A stretch of 64,000 bases of DNA from Tenacibaculum larymnensis (GCF_028829235.1 NZ_JAIWJY010000013.1:1-64000); one strand, 5' to 3'; counted from the stretch's first letter, positions 41,222 through 51,079 are shown. Made by a program: numbers and translations. The notes: a model not told the origin generated them from the sequence alone.

Positions 41222-43756
41222 TTAAATTATGTTTTTAATGTTGTTGTAATCGATAAAATAAACTAATCGAACTGAAAATCTATGCTGCATACTTTGATCA
41301 AAAAGTTTTGAGATGTTGTTTTTAAAATCAATGTTTGCAGGAGCAAAATCATGATCTGGCCTTATAGAATTTCTGTAGAAAAAGATTAATTGGCTACCTA
41401 GAGCAAATTGCCATTGATAGTTTAGATCTAAGTTCCAACTATTAAAGTTTTTATCGTGCTCTCCTTGGTAATTATTCTTTGTAAGTTCTCCGTTATCTTC
41501 ATTTAAACTAAAATACTTTCCTTGATATGGAACTTTACTCCAGTTATGTCTAAATGATAATGATACTGCAGATTTTGTACTAAAGGTATATTTTCCTGTT
41601 AAAGAATTGTCGTATGTAGCCCAATCTCGTTGACCAAAAATAATATGATCTTTTAATGGTGCTAAAGAAGGTTTTTCTTGCACATCGTCTTCACTAACTT
41701 TTGTAACATATCCTTGATCGTTATTCGTTTTTCCATATCTGAAACCATAAATTAAAGAAAATTTGTTGGTAAAACGGTATCTAGGTGAAAATCTAAAGCC
41801 ATAGTCTTCTTTAGGGTTGTCATTATAAAAGGTATAATACCAATTATAATCTATTGCAAACTTTTTTCTATAATCGGTAGATCCCCAATGGTTCACATTC
41901 AGCCTTTCAGGTCTGTTAAAGTAGATGCCACTTGTTGTTCCTTCTCTTGGTTCAAAAAAGTCTTTTCGTTCAGTGCTATAATTTAAGTTTCCTCCAAAGC
42001 TGAATCGGTTTTTGGTATCAGCCCAAAAAGATAGGCCAGCATTGGTACCAACATAAGTTCCTGGGTTATGCAAAAAGTTAAAGTTATAGTATATGTTGGC
42101 TCCGTAATTATTAAATATTCCTTTAGGTTTTAACAAACGATAACCAACAAAACCGTAAATGGTTTGTTCATTATTACTAAAAAGAATCCCCATATCATTA
42201 GGGTTGTAGTCTTTGTTTTCAAAATTGTATCCAATTTCTCCACGCCAATTTCCAGATTGTTTACCTATACTGGTATCAAAAGCGTATCCTGTATTAGGGT
42301 TGTCTTCATCATCAGAAATATTACTCATTTTAAAGCTACCATCTATGTTATACTTACTTTCTTTGTCTTCAACATGCCAAATCAATCCAGTAACATTTGC
42401 ATCTCTAAATCTTCCATCACGAGTTACATTGGTATTGATTAAGGTTATCGCAGAGTTTTGATTAAACTGCTGATCTAGTACCATAATATTGTAGTTAGAA
42501 AACGGGTTTACTGTAGTTTTATAGGTACTAACATTACTAATAGTGTCTAATCCGTTAATTGTTTGCTCAGTTCTTTCAACAGTAGCTTCTGTTTTTTCGG
42601 TAATAGCGTTAAAAAAACCTACACCTAAACCTCCTTTAGTTCTTCCAGATATTTTTATGGCGTTTAGCATTTGAACTTTATCAGGAACATTTATAACTTC
42701 ATCGTTTACTTTTTTTCCATCAGTAAATTCTTCATCATCTCTTCGTTCACCAGAAAATTGATCTATTGGTCTTCCTCCAATTCTTCTTGAATAAAATAAG
42801 CGCCCCTTACTAAATAGTTCAGTTCCTTCAGTAAAAAACTGGCGTTGTTCTGTAAATTGTTGTTCAAAAGGACCAAGGTTTAAGGTAACATTATCAAAAC
42901 CTACTTGGCTAAAATCTGGAATTAAAGTAGCATCTAAGGTAAAGTTTTCTGTAATTCCATATTTTACATCCATACCTACACTCCAATCAAAATCGGTATT
43001 ACCATCTTTAGTGGTAGTAGTTGCCGATGCGTATGGATAAAAGTTTAATCGAGTAGGAGGTTTTATGTTGGTGAAGTTTTCATATAAACCATCATATTGT
43101 GTCCAGTTTCCTTGTTGGTTATCAATATGATTCCATGTAAATTGAGCATTTAAATTCAATGCTTTTCTGTGGAAGTTAATTCCCCATGATTGAACTGGAA
43201 CATTGGCAAAACGTAAAGCTCTGTAAGGAACCTTCATTTCTACAACCCAAGAGTCTTCATTAATACTAAAATCGCTATCCCATACAGCACTCCAGTTAAA
43301 ATCTTCATTTCCGTTTGATACTTTTGAGTCTGCTTGCGCACCAGAACTGGTTACAATAAATTCAAAAGGATTTTGTCCATCATCGTTAGGGTTAATGGTT
43401 ATTAAAAAGAAATCACTGTTACCAATGTTGTCTCTGTTAGTAAACTCAGCAGGTATTTTAGATGGTTCTGGGTCGTACATTTTAGCGCTGATGTAAATAG
43501 CATTATCATCGTACACTAATTTTACTACTGTTTTATGGGTGTCAGGTTCTGCTTTTCCGTTATCAGGACGCATCATTACAAAGTCTTTTGCGGCAGGAAC
43601 ATTTTTCCAGGCAGCATCGTCTAATTTTCCGTCAATTTTTGGAGGTGAATCTACACGTATTACGTCTAGTTTTTTTCTATTTTGGTTAATTGTTTGGGCA
43701 TTTGTAACTCCTATAAAGAAGAAACAGGTTGTAATAAATGCTAAAACTTTAAGCAT
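41222..43756 (-). CDS. DUF5916 outer-membrane-like protein with N-terminal CBM9-type domain
   Basis: The 844-residue protein has a signal peptide (about 1-20), a carbohydrate-binding family 9-like beta-sandwich (about 30-235, IRVDSPPKIDGKLDDAAWKN, VVKLVYDDNAIYISAKMYD and NPFEFIVTSSGAQAD) and a long DUF5916 region predicted as an outer-membrane beta-barrel (about 245-844, alternating aromatic strands such as FSFGGNLNYSTE). Conserved DUF5916 motifs include NFTLDATLIPDFSQVGFDN and FEQQFTEQRQFFTEG. The role of the family is not known to me. It is a single-gene unit with its own terminator. Confidence 0.88.
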   Translation of the reverse strand: MLKVLAFITTCFFFIGVTNAQTINQNRKKLDVIRVDSPPKIDGKLDDAAWKNVPAAKDFVMMRPDNGKAEPDTHKTVVKLVYDDNAIYISAKMYDPEPSKIPAEFTNRDNIGNSDFFLITINPNDDGQNPFEFIVTSSGAQADSKVSNGNEDFNWSAVWDSDFSINEDSWVVEMKVPYRALRFANVPVQSWGINFHRKALNLNAQFTWNHIDNQQGNWTQYDGLYENFTNIKPPTRLNFYPYASATTTTKDGNTDFDWSVGMDVKYGITENFTLDATLIPDFSQVGFDNVTLNLGPFEQQFTEQRQFFTEGTELFSKGRLFYSRRIGGRPIDQFSGERRDDEEFTDGKKVNDEVINVPDKVQMLNAIKISGRTKGGLGVGFFNAITEKTEATVERTEQTINGLDTISNVSTYKTTVNPFSNYNIMVLDQQFNQNSAITLINTNVTRDGRFRDANVTGLIWHVEDKESKYNIDGSFKMSNISDDEDNPNTGYAFDTSIGKQSGNWRGEIGYNFENKDYNPNDMGILFSNNEQTIYGFVGYRLLKPKGIFNNYGANIYYNFNFLHNPGTYVGTNAGLSFWADTKNRFSFGGNLNYSTERKDFFEPREGTTSGIYFNRPERLNVNHWGSTDYRKKFAIDYNWYYTFYNDNPKEDYGFRFSPRYRFTNKFSLIYGFRYGKTNNDQGYVTKVSEDDVQEKPSLAPLKDHIIFGQRDWATYDNSLTGKYTFSTKSAVSLSFRHNWSKVPYQGKYFSLNEDNGELTKNNYQGEHDKNFNSWNLDLNYQWQFALGSQLIFFYRNSIRPDHDFAPANIDFKNNISKLFDQSMQHRFSVRLVYFIDYNNIKNII

Positions 43757-43937
43757 AGTTGATTGAGATATAGTATTAGTTGTTGGGCTAAATTATTATG
43801 ATTAGGATAAATAAATCACAAAATCATGTTAATTACGGTAAAGACCTGTTAAAAAAAAGAATGTGACACGTTGAAATGTTAAAAAAATGCAAAAATGAAA
43901 ATTATAATAAAATTGATTTTAATCATAAATTAAAGTA

Positions 43938-43975
43938 CAATTTATAAGGTATTATAAATTGAATTTGTATTTTTG
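43938..43975 (+). promoter_or_regulatory. sucC promoter with operator-like inverted repeat
   Basis: TATTTTTG (43968-43975) matches TAnnTTTG 24 bases before the sucC ATG. CAATTTATAA (43938-43947), a GGTA spacer and TTATAAATTG (43952-43961) form a perfect 10-base inverted repeat just upstream, over the expected -33 position. A smaller dyad, TGATT/AATCA, lies at 43914-43925. Confidence 0.5.
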
Positions 43976-43999
43976 TTCGACTTTAAAAATTCATATCTA

Positions 44000-45196
44000 A
44001 TGAACTTACACGAATATCAAGGTAAAGAAATATTAAGCAGTTTTGGCGTTCGTATTCAACGTGGAATTGTTGCAAATACTCCAGAAGAAGCTGTTGAAGC
44101 AGCGAAGAAATTAACAGAAGAAACAGGTACTGGTTGGCATGTAATCAAAGCTCAAGTACACGCAGGTGGTCGTGGAAAAGGTGGTGGTGTTAAGTTAGCT
44201 AAAAACTTAGATGAGGTAAAAAGTATTGCTGATGACATTTTAGGAATGATGTTAGTAACTCCTCAAACTTCGGCAGAAGGTAAGTTAGTTAACCAAGTGT
44301 TAATTGCTGAGGATGTATATTATCCTGGTGATAGTGAGCCAGATGAATTTTATATGTCAGTTTTATTAAACCGTGCTACAGGTAGAAACATGATTATGTA
44401 CTCTACTGAAGGAGGTATGGATATTGAAACTGTGGCAGAAGAAACTCCACACTTAATTTTTACAGAAGAAATTGATCCAGGAACAGGATTATTACCTTTC
44501 CAAGCTCGTAAAATTGCTTTTAACTTAGGTTTAAGCGGTGGGGCTTTAAAAGAAATGGTAAAGTTTGTTACTGCTTTATATACAGCATACATCAAGTCTG
44601 ATTCTTCGATGTTTGAAATTAACCCAGTATTAAAAACATCTGATGATAAAATTATGGCAGTAGATGCTAAAGTATCGTTAGATGAGAATGCATTATACCG
44701 TCATAAAGATTATGCAGCAATGCGTGATTTACGTGAAGAAAACCCAATTGAGGTAGAAGCTAAAGCTGCAGGATTAAACTATGTAGATTTAGATGGTAAC
44801 GTTGGATGTATGGTAAACGGAGCTGGTTTAGCAATGGGAACTATGGATTTAATTAAGCAAGCAGGTGGTGATCCAGCTAACTTCTTAGATGTTGGTGGTA
44901 CTGCAGATGCACAACGTGTTGAAACAGCTTTCGGAATTATTTTAAAAGATCCTAATGTAAAAGCTATCTTAGTAAACATTTTTGGAGGAATCGTTCGTTG
45001 TGACCGTGTTGCTCAAGGTGTTGTAGATGCTTATAAAAATATGGGAGATAAAATTAATGTGCCTATTATTTGTCGTTTACAAGGAACAAACGCTAAAGAA
45101 GCAAAAGAATTAATTGACAACAGCGGAATGGAAATTATCTCAGCTACTGAGTTCCAAGAAGCTGCTGATAAAGTAGGAGAAGTTTTAAGCGCTTAA
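44000..45196 (+). CDS. sucC: Succinyl-CoA synthetase beta subunit SucC
   Basis: SucC is the ATP-grasp beta subunit of succinyl-CoA synthetase, making ATP or GTP from succinyl-CoA in the TCA cycle. Starting at ATG 44000 ([16 protein letters not shown]) it has 398 residues, a normal length. Typical motifs are [60 protein letters not shown] and [15 protein letters not shown]. sucD is not adjacent, which is common in Bacteroidota. A TTG 27 bases upstream is in frame but lies on the promoter. Confidence 0.97.
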   Translation: MNLHEYQGKEILSSFGVRIQRGIVANTPEEAVEAAKKLTEETGTGWHVIKAQVHAGGRGKGGGVKLAKNLDEVKSIADDILGMMLVTPQTSAEGKLVNQVLIAEDVYYPGDSEPDEFYMSVLLNRATGRNMIMYSTEGGMDIETVAEETPHLIFTEEIDPGTGLLPFQARKIAFNLGLSGGALKEMVKFVTALYTAYIKSDSSMFEINPVLKTSDDKIMAVDAKVSLDENALYRHKDYAAMRDLREENPIEVEAKAAGLNYVDLDGNVGCMVNGAGLAMGTMDLIKQAGGDPANFLDVGGTADAQRVETAFGIILKDPNVKAILVNIFGGIVRCDRVAQGVVDAYKNMGDKINVPIICRLQGTNAKEAKELIDNSGMEIISATEFQEAADKVGEVLSA

Positions 45197-45230
45197 AACT
45201 TTTTTTAATTAATTCTTAGTAATATATTTA

Positions 45231-45262
45231 AAAAAACCTCACTGTTACAGTGAGGTTTTTTT
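45231..45262 (+). terminator. Intrinsic terminator after sucC
   Basis: CCTCACTG (45237-45244) and CAGTGAGG (45248-45255) with a TTA loop, preceded by six A and followed by seven T residues. It may act in both directions and also stop transcripts coming from the kinase islet. Confidence 0.92.
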
Positions 45263-45321
45263 GTTTCACTATTGGTTAGAGTATCCTTCGTTTTAATGAT
45301 TGATATAGTTCGGTAACGAAT

Positions 45322-45411
45322 TTAGTTTTTCTTTAAAAAAAAACAATTTCATTTCGCATTTGGGCAGCAACTAAAAAAGTTTAAAACTCTTGTAGCTTCT
45401 ATTAATTGTTT
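45322..45411 (-). pseudogene. Decayed second copy of the uvrB 3' end
   Basis: Read on the minus strand this segment encodes, with one extra T in the AACTTTTTT run, KQLIEATRVLNF then LVAAQMRNEI and a terminal FLKKN with stop. The intact uvrB ends KQMEEAAKALDF, LVAAQLRDEI, VLKENL. After removing the extra base I count about 50 identical bases of 67 against the uvrB 3' end. It is a short remnant of a UVR domain, not a gene. It starts at the stop codon of the kinase fragment and lies about 0.85 kb from the real uvrB end, so the kinase gene is bracketed by two uvrB tails. Confidence 0.8.
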
Positions 45412-46193
45412 AATTTGTTTTATTTACTATTTCATTAATAACTTGGTCTAATTCGTCTGTTGCTTCAAATAAATAGCTTAAACATTTATTTTTTTCTTCA
45501 GCAGACATCGATGCGTTATTTTGTATAGCATTTGAGATTCCTAGTATAGTAGCAATTGGTTTTCGTACTTCATGAGATTGTTTCCAAGCAATTTCTCGTA
45601 ATCTGTTATTTTGAGATACTATTTTATTATAAGAGGGTTTTATAATCAATTGAAACTCTACAAAAATTATAATTATAGTTATAAGAGCTAATACGATTTC
45701 TATTATGACAATATTTGAAAGTTTTTGATCTGTTATTTCTGTTAAATCAACAACAATACTTTCCATTAAAGGTAAAAACTCATCGACATTTTTATTTATA
45801 AGTATTAATGAAGCATTGTTTAGATTTCCTTTTCTAATAATAGAATCGGTGTTGTTAATTATTTTAAGTCCAGTATTTAATTTTGAATATGTATCTCTAT
45901 TAGTAATTTTTGAAGTTTTTAAGTCTTCACTTCCATTCATGATAGCTAATTGAGCAGTTTTCCAATTATTTAAAGTTGAAATTAACTGATCACGATTGTC
46001 ATTTTGTAAGATAACATTTCGAAAAGAAAGTTGATTAATACGTTGGCTTAACATTCTTTGTTTACCACCGATATCTATTAAATGAGAGTCATTTTTTTTT
46101 ATCAAAAAGAAAATATTGTATAATAGCTTGATTAATTAATATAGTTCCAAGCATTATTGCCATTAATGTAAAGTATCGTATTTTATTTTTCAT
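45410..46193 (-). pseudogene. Frameshifted, truncated sensor histidine kinase (PilJ-type sensor)
   Basis: From ATG 46193 the minus strand encodes MKNKIRYFTLMAIMLGTILI and the rest of a membrane helix, then hits TGA after a run of nine A (46092-46100 as T). With eight A the frame would continue into NDSHLIDIGGKQRMLSQRIN, a type IV pilus methyl-accepting (PilJ-like) sensor domain, then a second membrane helix, then a HisKA dimerisation helix with the phospho-acceptor His in QSHEVRKPIATILG. The frame stops shortly after HisKA, so the ATPase domain is missing, and the stop lies at the edge of the uvrB-tail remnant. It could be a pseudogene, a phase-variable gene or a homopolymer sequencing error, but the missing ATPase domain makes it non-autonomous in any case. 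Confidence 0.78.
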
Positions 46194-46262
46194 AAATTAC
46201 ACCAAACAGTTTTTGGCTTTTTACAATGTTTTTGAATTATTATGATAATAAATACTTGTAAA

Positions 46263-48251
46263 TTACAAATTTTCTTTCAAAACTTCAATCTCATCACGTA
46301 ATTGTGCTGCAACTAAAAAGTCTAAAGCTTTGGCAGCTTCTTCCATTTGCTTACGTTTGGTACGAATACGTTTTTCTATTTCTTGCTTAGGTAGGTATTC
46401 CAACTCTTGTTCGGCAGCTTTTTGCGCCACATTATCATAATGATAGGAGGTAATTGCATTTTTAGAAAGCGTATTGTCTATCTTTTTATTGATCTGTGTT
46501 GGAGTAATTCCATGAGCAGTATTGTAATTAATTTGCTTTTCACGTCTGCGATTGGTCTCATCAATAGTGAGTTGCATGCTATTCGTAATTTTGTCCGCAT
46601 ACATAATTGCCTTACCATTTACGTTACGTGCAGCACGACCTACGGTTTGTGTTAACGAACGGTGTGAACGTAAAAAACCTTCTTTGTCAGCGTCTAAAAT
46701 AGCAACTAAGGAAACTTCTGGTAAGTCTAATCCTTCACGAAGTAGATTTACTCCAATCAATACATCAAACAATCCTTTACGTAAATCTTGCATAATTTCT
46801 ACGCGTTCTAAGGTGTCTACATCCGAATGTATATAACGGCAACGTACTTGAATTCTAGTTAAGTATTTAGCTAATTCTTCAGCCATACGTTTTGTTAAGG
46901 TAGTAACCAAAGTACGTTCGTCTTTTTCTACACGTACTTGAATTTCTTCAATTAAATCATCAATTTGATTTAAACTCGGACGGATTTCAATTTCAGGATC
47001 TAATAGTCCTGTTGGTCTAATAACTTGTTCTACAAATAAACCTTCGGTTTTTTGTAATTCATAATCTGCTGGTGTTGCAGAAACGTAGATTACTTGGTTT
47101 TGTAAAGTTTCGAACTCTTCAAACTTTAATGGACGGTTATCCATTGCAGCAGGTAAACGGAATCCGTATTCTACCAAGTTTTCTTTTCGACTTCTATCTC
47201 CGCCATACATCGCGTGAACTTGTGGTACGGTAACATGACTTTCATCAATCACCATCAAGTAGTCATCAGGAAAATAATCTAACAAACAGAAAGGACGGGT
47301 ACCTGCTTCTCGTCCGTCTAAGTAACGAGAATAATTTTCAATTCCAGAACAATAGCCTAACTCACGAATCATCTCTAAGTCAAACTCAGTACGCTCTTGT
47401 AAACGTTTTGCTTCTAAATGTTTTCCAATTTCTTTAAAATAATCTACCTGTTTTACCATGTCCTCCTGAATTTGATGAATGGCGTTTTGTAGTATATCTG
47501 GAGAGGTTACAAAAAGGTTTGCAGGATAAATATTGAGTTTTTCTAATCGGGTAATAACTTCGTTAGTTTCAATATCGAAGGTTTCTATCTCTTCTATTTC
47601 ATCTCCAAAGAAGTGAACTCTATATCCGTTATCTCCATAAGATGGATAAATTGTAACTACATCACCTTTTACTTTAAACGTTCCGCTTTTTACTTCAACT
47701 TCAGTACGTGCATATAAACTTGTTACTAAGCGATGTAAAAATTTGGTACGAGAAATTTGTTGATCAACTTCAATGGTGATGACATTTTTTTTGAACTCAG
47801 TCGGATTTCCAATACCATACAAACAAGATACCGAGGCTACTACTAACACATCTCGACGTCCTGAAAGTAGGGAAGAAGAGGTGCTAATTCGTAAACGTTC
47901 TATTTCATCATTTATGGATAAATCTTTCTCAATATACGTTCCTGTTACAGGAATATAAGCTTCCGGTTGGTAGTAATCATAATATGAAACGAAATACTCT
48001 ACAGCATTGTTTGGGAAGAACTGCTTGAACTCAGAATACAATTGAGCAGCTAAGGTTTTGTTATGAGCCAATACTAATGTTGGACGGTTAACTTCAGCTA
48101 CAACATTGGCAACTGAAAACGTTTTACCAGACCCTGTAACACCCAAAAGTGTTTGGTACTTTTCATCAGCTAAAATTCCGTTAGCTAATTGTTTAATTGC
48201 TTGAGGTTGATCACCTGTAGGTTTAAATTCTGAGTTTAATTCAAAGTTCAT
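46263..48251 (-). CDS. uvrB: Excinuclease ABC subunit B, UvrB
   Basis: UvrB is the damage-verifying helicase-like subunit of nucleotide excision repair. The 662-residue protein has Walker A GVTGSGKTFSVA (about 38-49), the beta-hairpin region YYDYYQPEAYIPVTGTYIEK, DESHVTVPQ, the helicase motifs GVNLLREGLDLPEVSLVAIL and QTVGRAARN, and a C-terminal UVR domain (about 625-662). The start MNFELNSEFKPTGDQPQAI fits the family. A TATTTTTG box ends only 4 bases before the ATG (see 48256-48263). A decayed copy of its last codons lies at 45322-45411. Confidence 0.98.
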   Translation of the reverse strand: MNFELNSEFKPTGDQPQAIKQLANGILADEKYQTLLGVTGSGKTFSVANVVAEVNRPTLVLAHNKTLAAQLYSEFKQFFPNNAVEYFVSYYDYYQPEAYIPVTGTYIEKDLSINDEIERLRISTSSSLLSGRRDVLVVASVSCLYGIGNPTEFKKNVITIEVDQQISRTKFLHRLVTSLYARTEVEVKSGTFKVKGDVVTIYPSYGDNGYRVHFFGDEIEEIETFDIETNEVITRLEKLNIYPANLFVTSPDILQNAIHQIQEDMVKQVDYFKEIGKHLEAKRLQERTEFDLEMIRELGYCSGIENYSRYLDGREAGTRPFCLLDYFPDDYLMVIDESHVTVPQVHAMYGGDRSRKENLVEYGFRLPAAMDNRPLKFEEFETLQNQVIYVSATPADYELQKTEGLFVEQVIRPTGLLDPEIEIRPSLNQIDDLIEEIQVRVEKDERTLVTTLTKRMAEELAKYLTRIQVRCRYIHSDVDTLERVEIMQDLRKGLFDVLIGVNLLREGLDLPEVSLVAILDADKEGFLRSHRSLTQTVGRAARNVNGKAIMYADKITNSMQLTIDETNRRREKQINYNTAHGITPTQINKKIDNTLSKNAITSYHYDNVAQKAAEQELEYLPKQEIEKRIRTKRKQMEEAAKALDFLVAAQLRDEIEVLKENL

Positions 48252-48255
48252 TCAA

Positions 48256-48263
48256 CAAAAATA
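48256..48263 (-). promoter_or_regulatory. uvrB -7 box adjoining the start codon
   Basis: On the minus strand TATTTTTG is followed by TTGA and then the uvrB ATG. If this box is used, transcription would start at or next to the ATG and the mRNA would be leaderless or nearly so. Confidence 0.4.
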
Positions 48264-48288
48264 CGGATAGTTATTTATGTGATGAATT

Positions 48289-51021
48289 TTAATTTCTTCT
48301 GAGTGTAAAATGCCCTTTTTTATCAATTACATTATCGTTAAGATCTTTTAGTTTGGCATGGAACCAGTAGTCGTTAGAAGGAAGTTTAATATTGTTATAA
48401 GTTCCATCCCAGCCAAATTCCGAGTTATTATCGTTTATGACGTATAGAATTTTACCAAAGCGATTAAATATTTTAATATCTATTTCTTTAAAGAAATTAG
48501 AGCTTACTCCATAAACTTTCCAATAATCGTTAAATCCATCAGCATTGGGAGTTAAAAACTTAGGATAGCCAATTATGCTAGCAGAGGTTTTAGTAGGGCT
48601 TTCGCACTTGTTAAGATCTCTTATGTAAATAGTGGCAATACCAGGTTGTACATTGTTAAAAGAGTGAGAAGTCCCACTTCCAACATAAGTAGTATCATCT
48701 AAAGAAAATTCATAACTACTATCACCATCAATACTAATATAAACACTGTTGTCGGTTTCGCTTTGAACATTTACTTCAACGTTTAAAACATTAGGAGGGG
48801 GAGGGTAGTTAACGGTAAAGTTTTTAGAGCTTGAACATTCTATGCCATTTACTGTTTTGTATACGGTTAAAGAAAATTCACCTTCTCTGGTTAAAGGGAA
48901 ATTGTTACCGGTACTAATAATTGTATTACTGTTTTCATCTTTCCATTCAAAACGATCGCTAGATGAGTCAGCATTTAATATGATAGCGGGGTGATCTGAG
49001 GGACTAATACAAATAGTATAATTATCCTGTAAATTAATTTGAGGATGGTTAACAATTAAATCAATAGGAGATATACCAGAGCATCCGTTTTCATTTTCAA
49101 TTTTTACCCAAATAGTAGTAGAAGGAGAATTAAATCTAATCGGCAGTTTATTAGTCGATTTTTGAGCATCATCAAAGGTTGCATAAAAAGCCAACTTATC
49201 AGCGCTAGATAGTGCTAATTCATTAATAATTTGATCCCTTTTTTTTCGTAAATCAAAATCACCATTATTAGCCTCACTACCTGAATCTTTGCAACTAACA
49301 ATAGGAGAAATCGGAATAGAAGGCTTGAATAAAGCTTCAATTACAAAACTTTCAATATTAACACAGCTATTGCTATTTATTGCTTTAGTAAAAATAGTTT
49401 GTGGGTTACTTTCGTTATTGAAATTTTCAGGATTAGAAATTTCGTTAGTTTCATTTTCTGCGTCCTGTCTACTTCTATAGAATTTATAACTTAACGTATT
49501 GTCATTAGAAATTATTTCGCTTATATTATTTAGATTAAATAAACTTATTCCATCATTATCATTATCACATTGTATCAGTTTTTGATCATTTATTAATTTA
49601 GGAAGAGAGTAAACTATAATTTCCTTAAAAAAAGTTGTATTCCCAGAGTTTAAAATTACATTACAAGTAACTATATATTTACCTGGCTTAGTATACTTGT
49701 GTATAGGGGTTAATTTTGCTGAAGTAGTTCCATCTCCAAAATCCCAATCAGCGGAAAGAATAGTGTCATAAGCGTCTAAATTAAATTCAAAAATATCAGA
49801 AACACATTTATTATCTGAAATAATTCTATTTCTAAAATAAGACTGAATAAAATTAGGAAGACCGTAGTATGAGAAACCATTTTCTAAGTTTATAGCATCA
49901 TGTCTATAATCACAAGCTTCTCCTTGTTTATCGGGTTGATTAATAATACCTAAAGTTTTTTTAGGGTATGTTTCAAAACCTATATAATACCCATTTTCAT
50001 CAAAAAGATTTTTGTTCTCTACTTGTGCTATATAAATTTTTCCGTCTGATCCTAATTGAGCAGAAGCACTTGATCTATTAGGGGAGGTATTAAAAACGGA
50101 GACTCCAATATGATCTTCTCTAGGATCTTCTAGATCCATTTGCATAATAGTATAGTACCTGCCAGCATTACCGGAAAATAAAGAAGGGTAGTATAAGAAT
50201 TTTGAATTAGGAGAAAAAGCTAAACCGTTGGAACTATATCCTTCAGTAAAATTTAGTTGTAAATTTAGATATTTAAATCTAGAAAGAGTCCCTGAAGTAT
50301 TGTTGAAATTATATATGTAAATAAAAGTATTGGTTGATAAAGCAACTTTACTTCCATCCGGAGAAGCTTTCATTTCTCCAATGTTAAAAATAGGAGCTAT
50401 TTCATTTAATCTACTTTTTACAGGAGAAATAATGCCTTTTTCGGTTACTTTAAAAGCAAAAAAGATATTATCAGGCCCTCCATATGAATCAGTTCCATAA
50501 GTAATAACCCAAATGTCTTTTCCATTTTTGTGGTGTACAGCAGTAATTCTTTGAGCTGTAGAGTTTTCTAACCGTAAATTTTTTCTTATTACTTTGCCTA
50601 AAGGGTAAGTATTGGATATTTCTATCTCAGAATAATAAATTCCAGGAAAAAATAAAGGTGTATCAGTCTTAGTTTTTCTAGTTGAAAAAATATAATAAAT
50701 ATTACTATTATTAGGTTTAGGAATTATTATAGTAGGCTGAACTAATTCTGGTTCTCCGGCCAAACCATCTCCATTTTCCATTATTTGGTGTTCTTTATTC
50801 CAAATGGTTTGCCCATTTGTATAAAAAAGTAGGTCTCCTTGACTATTTGAAATACTTGAAGATCCGGTTTTAGTAGTCATTTGACTATTGTTAGTAACAT
50901 CAACAATTCCTGAATTAAAGGATATTCCCGCTTTATCTCCAAAAAACCAGTTATCAGTTTCTCTTTGAGAAAAACATGAAAAAGAATAAATAAATAAATA
51001 AATGAATATTAACTTGTTCAT
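48289..51021 (-). CDS. T9SS type B sorted protein: propeller-like, PKD and CD-module domains
   Basis: The 910-residue secreted protein has a signal peptide (about 1-18), a propeller-like N-terminal domain (about 20-395, DNWFFGDKAGISFNSG), a PKD domain (about 405-470, ADWDFGDGTTSAKLTPIHKY), two modules starting at Cys485 (QCDNDNDGISLFNL) and Cys577 (SCKDSG), Ig-like segments, and the type B C-terminal sorting domain (about 825-910, TPNADGFNDYWKV, IFNRFGKIL, SNDYWFHAKL, KKGHFTLRRN). The last directs export by the type IX system and attachment or release. The molecular role is unknown, with adhesion or matrix contact plausible. It is the third of three related genes in a row. Confidence 0.88.
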   Translation of the reverse strand: MNKLIFIYLFIYSFSCFSQRETDNWFFGDKAGISFNSGIVDVTNNSQMTTKTGSSSISNSQGDLLFYTNGQTIWNKEHQIMENGDGLAGEPELVQPTIIIPKPNNSNIYYIFSTRKTKTDTPLFFPGIYYSEIEISNTYPLGKVIRKNLRLENSTAQRITAVHHKNGKDIWVITYGTDSYGGPDNIFFAFKVTEKGIISPVKSRLNEIAPIFNIGEMKASPDGSKVALSTNTFIYIYNFNNTSGTLSRFKYLNLQLNFTEGYSSNGLAFSPNSKFLYYPSLFSGNAGRYYTIMQMDLEDPREDHIGVSVFNTSPNRSSASAQLGSDGKIYIAQVENKNLFDENGYYIGFETYPKKTLGIINQPDKQGEACDYRHDAINLENGFSYYGLPNFIQSYFRNRIISDNKCVSDIFEFNLDAYDTILSADWDFGDGTTSAKLTPIHKYTKPGKYIVTCNVILNSGNTTFFKEIIVYSLPKLINDQKLIQCDNDNDGISLFNLNNISEIISNDNTLSYKFYRSRQDAENETNEISNPENFNNESNPQTIFTKAINSNSCVNIESFVIEALFKPSIPISPIVSCKDSGSEANNGDFDLRKKRDQIINELALSSADKLAFYATFDDAQKSTNKLPIRFNSPSTTIWVKIENENGCSGISPIDLIVNHPQINLQDNYTICISPSDHPAIILNADSSSDRFEWKDENSNTIISTGNNFPLTREGEFSLTVYKTVNGIECSSSKNFTVNYPPPPNVLNVEVNVQSETDNSVYISIDGDSSYEFSLDDTTYVGSGTSHSFNNVQPGIATIYIRDLNKCESPTKTSASIIGYPKFLTPNADGFNDYWKVYGVSSNFFKEIDIKIFNRFGKILYVINDNNSEFGWDGTYNNIKLPSNDYWFHAKLKDLNDNVIDKKGHFTLRRN

Positions 51022-51079
51022 AGCTAGTTAATTTTAGTAAACAGCTAATTTACAAAAAAATATACTTAATTTTTTGTAA

